NCBI GenBank assembly: GCA_022578965.1
Contig: MU400611.1
Coordinates: forward strand, 81,328 to 145,327
Direction: 5' to 3'
Source of the DNA: Xylaria sp. FL1777
Lineage: Eukaryota; Ascomycota; Sordariomycetes; Xylariales; Xylariaceae
DNA: 64,000 nt
The position numbers were made by a program, and so were the translations under genes. Position 1 is the first letter of the stretch, and each line of letters opens with the position of its first letter. Below are positions 32,986-47,240 of the stretch, one piece after another. The notes below the pieces were generated by a model, which saw only the letters and a program-made list of their open reading frames with translations, was not told the origin of the DNA and ran no database searches.

Positions 32986-34779
32986 ATATTAAAAGCATTT
33001 ATTTTTTTAATATTTATTTATATATATATTGTATTACTTAAGCTAATAGCTTATTAGCTATACTAATGACTATTTAGTATAATATTTATATAAATAAAAA
33101 CCTTTTTTAAAGCAAAAACCACTTATATACGCAAAGTATATAACGGTTTTATAATAGATCTTATTAATTTACTGCTTTTTTTACATAATATTTTGCTTTA
33201 AATTTTATATGTTAAGTTAATAGTGCTTTTGCTTTGCATTATAAAGGTAAAAAAATTAGCGCATTAACAAAGGGGTTTTTTGTTATAATTATTATAAGTA
33301 AAAGCGCTTTTTTGTTAACTTTAAGGTTGTAAGCCATAAATAATATAGTGTTAAATAAGTGTTAAGCACTAATTAGCGCTATATTTATAAATTGTTTAGC
33401 GCAAGTAATAAGCTTTAAGTTTTAATTATGCTAAAAATATAAGCTGTTTATTATATAAAAAAACTAGTGCTTATATAGCGTTAGTAATAAAAGCTAAAGC
33501 TACTTGTTTTTATAATGTTTAATATATTAAATTAGTTACTTATATTGCTGCATTAGCAAAAAGGCAAAATTCTTAAACTTTTAGTTTAGCTATTTAACTT
33601 TTAATTTTTGTGTTTTTAATATAGCAAGCTTATAGTTTAAATTAAGCTAAAAGCAAACTAACTTTTGCTTTAAACATAAAGCAACTATAAATTAAGCAAA
33701 ACTTAAACCTATAATTTTAAAAAAAATAGCTAAACATATGCTATTATGCCACTAAGCTTATTTATTTATATATTTAATAATATAATATATTTAATAATAG
33801 TATTTAAAACTTTTAGTAGTTTTATATTTAAAAATAAATTTTTTTTTTTAAAAAAAAATATTTTTAAAAACATAAAAAATTATAAACCTAAAATAAAATT
33901 AACAATATAAATACTTTAAAAGCTACTTAAAAGCAAATATAATAATATTTAAATAATTTTAAATAAATTAATAATAAATGCTTTTTATATTTTTATAATA
34001 TAATAATATTTAATTAAATAAGTTTAAATAATTGTTTGTTTTATTAAACTAAAGCAAATTATAAAAAATAGCAAAAAATATAATATAAAATAAAGCTTAT
34101 TAAATTTTATATATATAATAACTTTTATTTAATATATATTTATAAAGGGAGCTTTTTTTGCTTTTTTTTACAACTAGCTAGATTTATAAAAACACCTGCG
34201 TAGCTTTAAAAACTAAACTTACGGAGATTTGCTATAAATAAAACAAGCTTATATAAGTAACAACTTAAGAAAAAATAAAGGTAAAAATAAAAAAAGCGAA
34301 AAATTATAACGCGATTTTTTTAACGCAGAACTAGCTATAACTAGCTAATAATGCAAATTTAAACTAGTAGTAACTAGTAATAAGCTTAATATTAAACTTG
34401 TAGTGCTATATAAACAAGCTAAATAAAGCAATAATAAATGCTAAAATTTTTTTTAAAAAAAACTTAAATAAGTAAACTATTTATAGCGCTTGTTAAGTTA
34501 TTAAAAAGCTATTAAAAGCGTACTACTTTTAGCAAATAAATAAGCAATTATAAATAAACAGCAATAATAAAAGTAATAAACATGCTAACTAAAACTTATT
34601 ATAAACATTATTAATAAAGCAAAAAAAGCTTGCTATAAAAGTAAAATTGCTATATGTGCAAATTTAGCAATTTAAGAATTACATAAATAAACAAGCTAAA
34701 ATTAACGATTTTTTTTGCTAATAGCTTACGTTTTATGCAAATATGCTACAAGTAAACAGCAATAAAAAATTTTTATGCG

Positions 34780-36090
34780 TTGCTTTATTAATTTATTTTA
34801 AAGCTATTATAGCAACAAACTTTAATTAAGTTATTATTATAACTTTTGTTAGCTATAAAGCTAAAGTAAAAACAAAGTTAATTATAATACAAAAGTTAAA
34901 CTAAGCAATAAAAGCAAACGTAGTTTAAGCAGCATATAAACTACTAAATAACAACTAAAAGGTTATTTTTAATAAGCAGAAAATCTAAACCTAAATATTA
35001 ATAAATATATTATAAGCTTATTAAGCGTTTAGCAAAAAATCAAAAGTACATTTTTAACTATATTAGCTAATAATTTTAAGCTTATTAATTAAGCAAGTAT
35101 TAAAAATAAAAAAGAAAAAAATGTTAGTTTAACTTAAGCTAACTAACTAAAAACTAAAAATTAAAAAGCTGTTTTTTTTACTTTGCTTATTATAATGCAA
35201 ATAAAAAACGTGCTTAGTGTATATTAAAGTTATAACTGCAAAAAATACAAATATAACGTATATTAATAAACTTTTTTAGAATTATTGCTATTTTTAAGTA
35301 GCTTTTTATTCCGTAAATATAATAATAACTTAATGCTATAACTGCTAAAAATAAAGCTATTAAGTTAGCATATATAAAAACAAGCAAAAATACAGCTAGT
35401 GTAAATTTTTAAAATATGCTAAAAATAAAGCAAACTTATGTTTTATATAAACTAAAAAAAAAGCAGCTATATGCTTTTTTTATTAAAGCAACTATTTAGC
35501 TTAAGCAGTAAAATGTTTAAAAGCTATTTAAGCGCACAAGCTAGCTAAAAACGCTTTTATTTACTGCTTTATATAGTTTGCAATAAAGCTAACTTAAAGC
35601 TAACTATGTATTATTGCTGCTATAAAAATGTTACGTAAATAAAAAGCTAATAATTAAGCAAGCAAAAATATTATTTGCTTAAAAGGTTGCTTATTAAGAA
35701 AAATTGCGCTAATAACTACGCAAAAAACAAAATTGCAAATTATTGCTAATATGCTAAAGCTTTAAGATTAGCTTAAAGAAAACCTATTTAAGAATTATTA
35801 ATAAATAGTTTAAATAACAAAAAGCTATGCTTGCATAGCAAACAAAAACGCAAGTAGCAAAAACAGCAGTATTAAATAAAAATTAAATAACGTAATTTTT
35901 AAATAGTAGCGCTTATATAGTTAACTATAAAAAAGATATAAGTTATAGTAGTAAGCAGTTAGCAAAAATGTTTTTATTTAGCTTTAGCACAGTTTTTACT
36001 TATGTATAAAATTAAGTAGCTTTTAGCATAGCTTTTTAAAGCTATTAGTCCTAAGTAATACAATATATATATATTTATAAAATAAAAAAA
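34780..36090 (+). repeat. Inverted repeat arm 1 (unknown mutated element)
   Basis: Reads as the reverse complement of 57,412-58,705 with many transitions. Anchors include GCTTAAGCAGTAAAATG-type (about 35,498) versus CATTTTGCTGCTTAAGC (about 57,972), and the shared end motif CTAAGTAATACAATATATATA at 36,051-36,072. The end motif recurs inverted at about 33,020-33,050, so a 3-kb element from 33,018 to 36,090 with terminal inverted repeats is possible. Coding content is not identifiable. Confidence 0.65.
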
Positions 36091-36240
36091 AAACCATACT
36101 TTATTAATGCTTTACATAAAATACATTAATAAACTTATTCATATATTAAATAAACTATAAAATAAACTGTACTTTGTATGTTTTTACTGTTATAAAAGGT
36201 GCAAAGCTAGTTAAAATAGCGCTAACGTATTATATATAAA

Positions 36241-36375
36241 CAGTGGCTAATTCTTACTAGTAGTTAATTTTTACTAGTGGCTAATTCTAGCTAGTGGCCT
36301 TTATTTTTGCTAGTAAAAGCAGTTAATATTTGTTTATTTTTACTAATAGCCGATTTTTACTAGCTAATATAGATT
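36241..36375 (-). repeat. 17-bp satellite, inverted short copy
   Basis: Contains GGCTAATT..TACTAGT units and AAAGCAGTTAATATTTGTTT, the reverse complement of the right end of the array at 41,094-41,365. Confidence 0.75.
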
Positions 36376-37844
36376 AAAATCAGCATTAAATTATATTACA
36401 AAATAGTAAGTATTTATAGGTCTTTATTTAGCTATATTACCGAGCTATACTTTTTTTGCTTTACTTAAAAATACTTATGTATATTAAAACTTAAAGGCTT
36501 TTTAAATAAAAGCTTTTTTTGTTTTATTTAAAGGCCTTATAAGTAAAAACCTCTTAAACAAAAGCTTTTTAAACGAAAGCTTTTTAAACAAAGACTTCTT
36601 TTAATAGTACGATCTTTTTTGTAACTTGCTACTATTTTTTAGCTCAATTAACTTTTTTTAGCAAGCTACTTTAATAAAACTAGAATTGCTTTTTTTTATT
36701 ACTTATATACGTAATAAAAATTATATATTAACTAAAAAGTTATATTAAGAAATACTATTATAAATTATATTGTTATTATAAATAAATCTTAAGTTATAAA
36801 AATATTATATTATAAAACTACTATGTTATAAAAGTACTATGTTATAAAAGTACTATACATAAAAAGCTTTACTAGTTTATATTATATTATTTAGCTATAT
36901 ATACTTGCTATAATAACCTTATATAATATAACAAATATATATAGTTAATATAATTTAATATATAAACATGTTTTAGTTACTTAAAGAAAAACTAAGTACT
37001 TTTTTATTAGTAATGTATTTTTACTAAAAAAATAAAATAATAAAGCGTTTATATTAATAAAGCTTTTATTTAAGCAGTTATAAATTAATTATATAATTGC
37101 TTTACTATTTTACTTTTTAATGTTTATAAACTGCTTAATTTATATACTACGTTAAAAAATTTAAAAGCTTTTATTATTTAGTACTTTTGTAAAGTTATTA
37201 TAAGTTTTATAAAAAGTAATTATGTTAGCTATACAAGTGGTAAAAGCTTTAATAATAACTATTAATAGCTTTATAATTTTTAAGACTACTTTTTGTTTGC
37301 TGCTAAAAAAAAGCACCTTAAATTATGTTTTTAAGATTAAACTTAAATAAAAAACAAAGCTATAGCAAAAAATATATATTGTTTATTATATAGCAATAAA
37401 TGCTATATTATGCCTTTTAACATTAAACCTATTATTTTATAATACTTATGCTTAAGTGCTTTTATATAACTTAACTAATATTTTTTTTAAAGTTATAAGC
37501 AATAGTTTAAACTATTACTACTAATTTTAATACTTTTTTTTTATTAATATAGAATTTTTTTTTATTTTGTTTAATTACTTTAAAAACTATTCGATTTAAT
37601 TATTTAAATATTAGTATTATTTCTTAAAAGCTTGCATGCAAAAGCTATTAAATAGTATAAATATATAAAGTTTTTATATAAACAGCTTTGCGTAAAAATT
37701 AACTAACAAATAATAGCTAAAAGAAAATAAACCTATTAAAAAGTTTAAGTTAAACGTGTTTAATAAGCAGCTTTTAACTAAAGCTTTTATAATAAAGGCG
37801 TTAAAAAAAAAGTCGGAAAAATAAAAGTTAGCTTTTTGCTAAAA

Positions 37845-38160
37845 ACCTATTTTTTAATAAAAATTAAAATAATAAAAAATAGCGCTTTGCTAAAAAGCTG
37901 CTTTTTAATAAGAGTTAAAATAATAAAAAATAGCGCTTTGCTAAAAAGCTGCTTTTTAATAGAAGTTAGAATAATAAAAAACAGCGCTTTGCTAAAAAGC
38001 TGCTTTTTAATAGAAGTTAAAATAATAAAAAACAGCGCTTTACTAAAAAGCTGCTCTTTAATAAAAGTTAAAATAATAAAAGTTGCTTTTTTGCTAAAAG
38101 TCTTTAAAATAAAGGCTAATAAAATAAAAGTTGCTTTTTTGCTAAAAGTATTTAAAAAAG
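37845..38160 (+). repeat. Tandem repeat, 51-bp unit
   Basis: The motif AGCGCTTTGCTAAAAAGCTGC recurs at about 37,881, 37,932, 37,983 and 38,034 (51-bp spacing) with a degenerate tail to about 38,160. Because 51 is a multiple of 3, frames stay open on both strands and mimic a repetitive protein. I regard that as an artefact of the repeat, though it could be the relic of a real repetitive coding region. Confidence 0.85.
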
Positions 38161-41093
38161 AAAAGTAAATTAAAATTAAATAAGTTAACATTTTTAGAAT
38201 TAAAAGTAGTTTTAATAAGCTAAATCTTATATAATATTGCAAAAGTATATTTAAAATGTATGTTTTTATAAATTAAATAAAAATAATATTAATATTTGTT
38301 TTATAAACTTAGGTATTATGCATAAAAAACTATATATATATAATTAACTAATGCTTAATATACTTTTAATACTAAAATAGTAAATAGTAGCACTTTTAGC
38401 TAAATGCCTTTTTATACTAACGATTAGCTTTAAAATATATATAATTTAAAAAATAGTGCTATAGTATATATAAAGTTAAAAAGCTTATAAATATAGCGTT
38501 TTATGTTTTAATTAGCTAACTGCTTTAAAAAAAAGCTTTTAGCTAAAATATATACAAACAAAGTTAAAAATAGCTATATATATTTTTAGTACTAACTAAA
38601 ATTATAAAGATATTTTAAGTAACTATAGCTAAAAAAAATTTTCTAAAGCTTATAATAGCTAATTAAGCATTTTTTTCTCTTTTAAATAAAAAGCAAAAGT
38701 ACATAAAAGCTTAGTACTTTTTTACGTATATTTAAGTACTATACTTTTTTACTGTTTTATAGCTATAATCTTTTTTTAATATAATAAATTGTTTTGTTTT
38801 TTTAATTTAGTTTTTATAGCTTATTTTACTACTATTAATTTAAGTTAAAATAGCTAATTTATAAAAAGTTTAGCATAAACAACAAAAAAAATCTTTATAA
38901 CATAAATTAGCAAAATATAGTTACTTGTTTAATTTAAATATTGCTATAGTTACTTAAAACAAAGCAACAAAAGAATATAAGCTTTTTTAGTTAAAGTTAA
39001 ATAAAAATTTCTTTTTTATAAGAAGTAAATTTATAAAACTATTAAACTAAATTAAATAAAGACTTTAGTAGCTAATTTAGTTAGTTTTTATTTATACTTT
39101 ATATTAGTAAAAAAGCTAATATTAATGCTAAAAACAAAAATAAAGCTATAGTTATAATTATAGCTAAAACTACAGCTATAATTATAGCTAAAACTAGCAA
39201 AAGTAATACATAACTTAGCGTTCTTAAGTTAAAGCTGCAGTAAATAAAAACGTAAATCTTACAATTAAAAGTTCTTAAGCTATTAAGTTTTAATATTAAA
39301 AGCAAAAACTATAGCAAATAAAATTTCAAGTTATAAAAACAATAGCTATAAAAAAAGAAAAAATAATAACATACTTTAATGCTTTTTATAAATAACTTTT
39401 ATTTTTAAACTACTTATAATTAATTATTTATAACTTTGATTTCTGATTTTTGTTATTATTATAAAAATATAAACTAAATATAAAATTTAGCTATATTGTA
39501 ACTATTATAGCTTAAAGCAATTACTAGCTAAAATCTACTATTTTTTAGTTTATATTACTTTATTTACTTGTAATATTTTTACTTTAAATAATATTTATTA
39601 TATATAAATTATAAATAAAAATAAAGCAAGGTTTAATTAAAGGTTTATTTATTAAATAAAAGGTTTAATTATATAAATATTAAAAAGCTTTTATATTTTA
39701 ATTATAATTGCAGTTTATAAGTGCTTATTATAATAAGTAAAAATAGCTAAATAGTTTAGTAGCTAAAGGTTTAAAAAGTATAGCATAGCTATAAGCTAAT
39801 CTTACTTAATATATGTAAGTATATGCTTAAATTTTAGTAGCTAGCTTTTGCAGTAATTTTTAGCATAAATAAAATTAAGTAAAAATAGTTATACCTTAAA
39901 TAAAGTTTAATATATATATGCAAAACGATTATTGTAATAGTTATAAAGTTAGCTATATATATAATATTATTTTAAACGTTTTAGCAGCAATATTTTTTTA
40001 AAACTACTAATTTGCTATATTAAGCGCTTATTTACCTAAATACTTATAAATAATAACTATGCATTATATTGTATTATTAAAAGCTATATTACAGAAATAT
40101 TACATAGGTTTATAATATATTAGGTTTATAATGTATTTATATAAAGAATATTTTAAAACAAGATTTTAAGTATTTAAGTATTTATATATTTACGCAATAT
40201 ATATAAGTTGCTAAAATCTTAAAGGTTAGCTTTGCGCTAATAGCTTATACTAGCAAAAAATTTTTAGTATAAAAACTATTTATTAAACAAAAGCTGTTTA
40301 GTAGCAAAACTGCTATAAAACTAATTAACAGTTTAATTTTTTATAATTAATATAGCAGCTTTATAAATAATAATACTTAAGCTTTTACTTTTTTAATATA
40401 TAGCATAAAGCTAAAACTAGTAAAGTAATATAATTGCTAATAATTATATATTTATTGTTTTTTAAAACTAGTATTATTAATATAATAAAATAATTAATTG
40501 TTTATATTTAGTAATAAAAATAAAACATAACTAAGCTATAAGCGCGCTAATATGCTGCTATATAAGCTACAAAAAAACATAACGCATTTAAGTTTATAAA
40601 TAACTATTTTTTTAAGCATTATTTGCTATAATTACTATTAATAGCCTTAATATAATATATGCTATAATACTTGTTAAAAGATTATTAGTATGCAATAAAT
40701 AAACAATAAAGCTAAAATATAAAAATAATATAAATTACTAAGCGTAGTGCGCACATATAGCTATTAAGCTTTATTTTTAGCATAGTAAGCAAAAAGCCGT
40801 ATAGTAAAATAATATAATTACTAATAATTATATATTTACTGTTCTTTAAAACTAGCATTATTAATACAATAAAATAATTAGTTATTTATAAAACCTTTAA
40901 AATTTTAGCAACTTATATTTTAATTAGTATGCTAAAAATATTTATTTAATAAAAGCTTTATTTTTATTTAACGCTACTTTGTTTTAGCAATCTTTATTAT
41001 TTTTATTAATAGTTATATACGTATAATAAATAAGCTTTGTTTTTTTTTTTTCTTTAACTATAAGCACTCATTTATTAAAATATAGCTATAAAG

Positions 41094-41365
41094 TAGCTAA
41101 AATTAGCCACTAGCAAAAATTAACCACTAGTAGAAATTAGCCATTAGCAAAAATTAGCCACTAGCAAAAATCGGCCATTAATAAAAATAAAGGCCATTAA
41201 CTAAAATTAGCTACTAGCAAAAATCGGCCACTAGTAGAAATAAAGGCCACTAGCTAAAATTAGCCATTAGCAAAAATTAGCTATTAGCAAAAATTAGCCA
41301 CTAGTAAAAAAAGGCCACTAGCAAAAATTAGCCACTAGTAAAAATAAACAAATATTAACTGCTTT
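41094..41365 (+). repeat. 17-bp tandem satellite
   Basis: About 14 units of the type ATTAGCCACTAGCAAAA with variants (ATCGGCC, AAGGCC). An inverted short array lies at 36,241-36,375, so the pair brackets 36.24-41.37 kb. Confidence 0.85.
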
Positions 41366-42689
41366 TATTTTTTTATATAAATTTTATTTTTAATTATATT
41401 TGCGTTGCTTTTACTTTTGTTTGCAATAGCGTTTATATTTATAAAAAACTTTATTAGCAATTATAGCTACAATTAAACAAAGCAACAAACGCTTATATTA
41501 TTGTTTTTTATGCAAACTAATTTTTTTAATTCTTTTAATACTAACTTTAAGCATTATATTAACTATAAAATCGTTAGTAAAGCTTTTTAAGTTATTAAAG
41601 CTAAATTTAACAAGCTATATATTGCATTATACTTAGTTTTTTACTTTAAAACTTCTTTTATTTCTTTTTGCTTTCTAAAAAATAACTTTAATAACTTTGC
41701 TAGCTTGTTTACATTTATTAAAAATAAGGTTTAGTTTAATTAAAATGCTAACACAAAAAACCTATTATTATAACTTATGTTTTCTTTAATTTATAATTAC
41801 TTTTAACATAAAGTAATAAAAGTACTAAAAGCTAAATTATAACATATAGCTAAAAATTTTATACTTGCACTATTTTATAACAAGATTCTTTTTTATAGTT
41901 ATATAGTTATAATAACAAAAAGTTTTTAAATATTTTTTAACAAGCAAATTATGTTTAAAAAAAAAAATCCCGCTATTAGTTTTTAAAGTTATATATAGCT
42001 AACAAAAAAAACAAGTATTACGCAAAATGCAAGTTAGTTATTAAAGCCTTTTAATCCCTTTTTTAGTTTATTAATTTTGGTTTTTTAAATAGAAATACTT
42101 CATTAATTTACTAAGCTATACTGTTTTTACTTTTAACTTTAACTATAACTTACTTTTAAAAAAAAACAAAAAATATTTTTATAACAAAACTATTTTATTA
42201 ACTATATTATAGCTAATATATATAAATAAGCATTAATACATAAGTTAATCGCTAAAACCTTTTAAAATATTTAGTTATAAATCTTTTATTTTAAAATATT
42301 TTATATTTGTTTGCTTGCAATATTTTAAAAAATTCTTGTAGAATTATTAACTTTAGCATTTTAAATAAAAATAAAAAAAATATTAAACGTAGCAATGTTT
42401 TAAAAAGCAAGCAACGCAATAAAAAAAATAGTTAAAATCTCTTTTTGCTTATTTATACCTTTAAATTAATAAAACAATCTTCTAAAAACTGCATATACTG
42501 CAAGCATACATATTAACTTTTTAAGTCTTGCTAAGTTTTTTTTTAATGAAAAAAAAAAACAACGCATATATAATAATATTGCTAATATTAATCAAAAGCA
42601 AAGCTAAGGCATTAAATTAAAAAAAAAAAATAACGAGATTTAGAAAATACTTATATTATTTAAGCGTTAAAAAACGCAATCATAGCAGG

Positions 42690-42810
42690 AAAAATTAAAG
42701 TTATAGTAAAAGAAGTTAAAGTTACAGCAAGAAAAATTAATATTACAGCAAAAAAAGTTAAAATCATAGCTAGAAAAATTAAAGTTATAACATAAAAAGT
42801 TAAAAAGTCA
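42690..42810 (+). repeat. 21-bp tandem repeat
   Basis: Five to six copies with TTAAAGTTA-like cores at about 42,695, 42,716, 42,737, 42,758 and 42,779. The 21-bp period (7 codons) suggests a decayed repetitive coding segment. Confidence 0.7.
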
Positions 42811-45800
42811 AAGATTTTAGCGGCTTTAATTAGCTAGCATTTATTTAACATAAAAAAAACGTTAGTAAAGGTTTATAAAGTAGTAGCAAAAAAAAACTGC
42901 TTATTAATTCTTTATTTTTTTCTTTAGTATTTGTTTTTTAGTTATAAAAGTATTAGTGCTTTTATAGATTTAAATTTAAATTACTAATATAAATTGCTAT
43001 ATATTAAAACATAAAAACAAAAATAAAAACAAACTATAAAATATAAATAAACTACTATAACTATAATATAAGTTTAATTAATTTAAAACTACTATAAAAT
43101 AATAGCTAGCAATTATTATAGTTTAGCTGCTATTTTTTTTTTTTTTTGCTTAATTTATACTAAAGTTTAGCTTATTATATATATATATCTTTTTATTTCT
43201 TTAAGCATTATAACTTAGTAAGTTATTTAGTATGTTAGTTTAAATATAGCAAATATATATAGTACTTTTTAAAAACTAGCAGTTACTTTGCATAATATAT
43301 AGTAAAAACTAACTTTAAAACATTTTATTAGCTTTTATAACAAGCTTTTTTTTAAACTAGATTAGTTTTACCTTTGTTTAACTTTATGCTTTCTTAGTAG
43401 TTTAAAGAACTTTTTTTGTTTAGTAATTCTTAATCTTAATACTAGCATAGCTAATCTATAAGCTTTTTTTACTGCAAAAAACGTAAAGCATTTTTTCTAA
43501 AAAGCCATTAATTGTTAAAAAAACCGTTATACCTAAAATATAGCTGCATTGTTTACTGCTTAAGCTATTTATAATTAACGTAACATAGTAAACCTGCTAG
43601 CTGCTATTAAACTAAACAGTAGTTTTATACTTTAATATTTAAATATAAAATACTTTAACTTAAGTACTAAAGACCTTACATTTGCTAAGCTTATTGCAAA
43701 TAATAAAACTATTAAGTATATAAATATCTTTGCTTTTATAAACAAACTAAAGCATTTAGCTGCTTAATAGTTTAAAGCTAAAGTCTAAAAAATATAAACT
43801 TAACGTTTGCTAAAGCTAGCCTTTATTTAGTATTTTTAGATTTTTTTTAATATAAACAGAAAATTATTAAAAATAGCAACTATTTAAGCTATTTTTAATA
43901 AACTAATCGAACGCTTTAAGCTATTATAGTTTATAGCAATAAAATAGCTTTAAGCTTACAAATTTACTTTAAAAAACGTTTATAAAAAACAAAATATTTT
44001 TAGCTTTATTTAGCAAGTTGTTTAAAATACTAAAAGTTGCAACTAAAATGCTATAAATTAACTTAAAGCAGCCTTTAAAGCCTTTAACAAAAATATTTAA
44101 AGCTAGTTTATTATTTTTATAGAAAGCATTACAATTAACATGTTTTTTACTTAGATCTAAAAGCGTAAAACTATTTTAAAGAAAATTGCTACAAACAAAT
44201 TTTTTTTTACTACTTAAAGTATTAATATTTCTTTTTTAACCTTTTTTTTTTAAAATTATTTAAGCAAAACTAACTAATACAACTAAAAAAATAAACAGTA
44301 CTTTTAAAAACATAAAAGCTATAGCAAACGTTTCTTTTAATATAGTTTATAATATCTCTAAAATTAATACTACTTTTAGTAGTTTTTTAATCTATAAGTA
44401 ACTTAATAGTAACTTGGTTTATTTATATTATAAAAGCAGAAAATTCCCTAGAACATATTTAATTTACTATATTAGCAAAAGCATTAAGGTTAGCAGCAAT
44501 AAAAAAATTAGCTTTAAAACCTCTTGCTGCTTGTTTTAATAAACAAACAGCTTTTTTTAAAAAGCTTAGCAGCTTAGTAGCAAAACTAAAATAAGCCTTA
44601 AAAAGTTTACTATAAAAAAAAATGCTTTAAAGCGTTTATTAACTACTTTAATTATTAAACCTTATAAAATAATATGCTTAAGTAAACTTTTATATAAAAA
44701 GACTTCTTTTTTTATAAAAGTTCTGGCCTTTTAAAAGTTAATAAACTAATTTTATACACTATATATTAGCTAGCTTTTAATTATTAAGCACTATTTGTAA
44801 AATTAGCGGAAAATAGTAAATTTGCTATAGGTTTTTATAAATCTTGCAACTTTTTTAAACGCAAGTGCTATAATTGCAATGCGGAGTTTTTTAGCAACAA
44901 TAAACTCTATTAACATCTAAAAAAAGCTTATAGTAAATTTAAACGAACGTAATAAAACGCGCTACACGTTTAACATACTATAAACGTTTTTAGCTTACTT
45001 AATTTTGCTTAACTAAATAGCACTAGTTTGCTAGCAAAATTTAAACACTATAACTTTAATGTTATATTATTTTGCGCTGTACTACTTTTAAAATTAAGTA
45101 TTAAATACAGCTTTTGCTTTTATAGCTACTTAAAGTTCTTTATTACGCTTAACCTAAATGATTTAATAATAAAGCATAACGTTTATAAAAATACTAGTTG
45201 CTTTAAAACAGTAAAAAATAAGTTTTAAATTGCTAAAAACTATTTTTACGTTAAATAAAAAAAAAGAGCTATATTTATCACGCTTATAAATAACTATATA
45301 TTTCTTTTAATGTACTTTTAAAGCATAAATTTATTATAATAGCTAGCTATAGCTTACTTTATTTATAAAATAGCACTAATTAATAATCTTTAAGCTAACT
45401 TGCTACTTAAAACAAATGTTCTTTAGCTTAAAAGATTTAATATTTTTATGTTTTAAAGAACTACTATTATTAATTTTTATAAATATTACTTCTAAAAAAA
45501 AACCGCAGAAAACAGCAGTTTGTTTAGTAGTTTTACAAACAATTAAAGCATATAGTTATGCTACACTTACTATTTATTACGCAATAAAAAACCGCAAAAA
45601 AAACTTACTATTTAAGCTAGCTAACTTAGCTAAGCTAAGTCTTTTTTTAGCGCGTTTATAGCTATTACTACTACAAAAATAAACAAAATCATTATACAAA
45701 ATAATATATTAATAAACTTTATAGTTTTAAAAAAACAACTTATTAATTATTTAATAATAGTTAACTTAAATTGTGTTGCTTACTAAGTTAAAACTACTAA

Positions 45801-46867
45801 AGTAGCTATAGTAGCTAAATTTGCAATTTGCTGCTTTATATGCTTAACAAAAAACTAACATATGCTATTTATAGCTAATCTAAATTAAACAATTAAGCAT
45901 TAAACAAAAGTTAACATTTATAATAACCTTAATGCTATTTTAGTAATTAGCTAACTATTAAACAAGTTTTAAGTCGTTTAAAAATATTCTAAAACATAAC
46001 TAAGTTTATTTTTTACTTTTAAAGTTCTTAAATTATTACTGCTTTAAGTTAATTTAAACATAGCTAAAAAAGTTTTTATACTTTAGCTAAAGTTATTAAT
46101 ACAATTAGCAAAAATTAAAAATAGTTTAATTATAAACTAAAAATAACTACTAAATAAAAATATTTAGTTTTGCAAGCATATTTAACTAGCTTTTTTTATA
46201 GTAATGTTAATACATATAAACATATATATACTAATGTATTTAAAAGGTATAAAAATTAAGTGCGTATTATATAAATATATATAATAATAAAAAGGACTTT
46301 AAACATAAAATTAAAAAATAAATACATAAGTAACTAATAAAGCTATAACTAGCTAACATATTAACGTTTACAAAATATAATTAAAAAATAAAAAGTATTA
46401 ATAGCTAGCAAACATATAACTCCTTAATAAAAAGTTAACATAAATAAAAATACTTAAATTTATATGTTAGTATGCATTAAACTAAAATCTGTATTGCTAT
46501 AAAAAACTAAAGTATGCAATTATTTTAAAAACTTTATAATTGTTATAATAGTATATTTTGCAGTGTTATATAGTATTTATTTAATTATACACTTTAATTA
46601 TAAAATAAAAAAGTAAAGAAAATATAGCTAGCTAAGCTGCTAAGTTTAAACCTTTTATTTATAATTGCCCTAATTAAACCTTTGTTAATTTAGCTATATA
46701 ATAACTAACTAAATATATAAAAAATCATTCATTTTTATATAAATACTACTTTTTTTACTTAATTTGCTAAATCACTTAAATTACTTTAAATTACTAAAAT
46801 AGTTTTTGCTATATTAAATAAATATTAAAGCTTATTTATAAACTTATAAAAGCATTAATGTTTTATA

Positions 46868-47240
46868 ACATAAAAATAAAATGTAATAAATTAACAAGAT
46901 ATAATAAATTAACAAAATATAATAAATTAACAAAATGTAATAAATTAACAAGATATAATAAATTAACAAAATATAATAAATTAATAAAATGTAATAAATT
47001 AACAAAATATAATAAATTAACAAGATATAATAAATTAATAAGATATAATGAATTAACAAAATATAATAAATTAACAAAATATAATGAATTAATAAAATAT
47101 AATAAATTAACAAAATGTAATAAATTAATAAAATATAATGAATTAACAAAATATAATAAATTAATAAAATGTAATAAATTAACAAAATATAATAGATTAA
47201 CAAAATGTAATAAATTAACAAAATGTAAAAAATTAACAAG
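46868..47240 (+). repeat. 18-bp tandem satellite
   Basis: About 20 copies of an 18-bp unit like AATAAATTAACAAAATAT, with transition variants. The period divides by 3, so both strands show an open frame over the array. Confidence 0.92.

Noticed and set aside
37836..38242. Open frames of 110-131 codons on both strands
   Set aside because: They coincide with the 51-bp tandem repeat; both strands open together and the residues are a simple repeat.
45028..45661. Two frames (66 and 81 codons) inside the isochore, and a CYNCNAEF...H-like stretch near 44,865
   Set aside because: May be remnants of another transposon polyprotein, but stops and mutation prevent a supported call.
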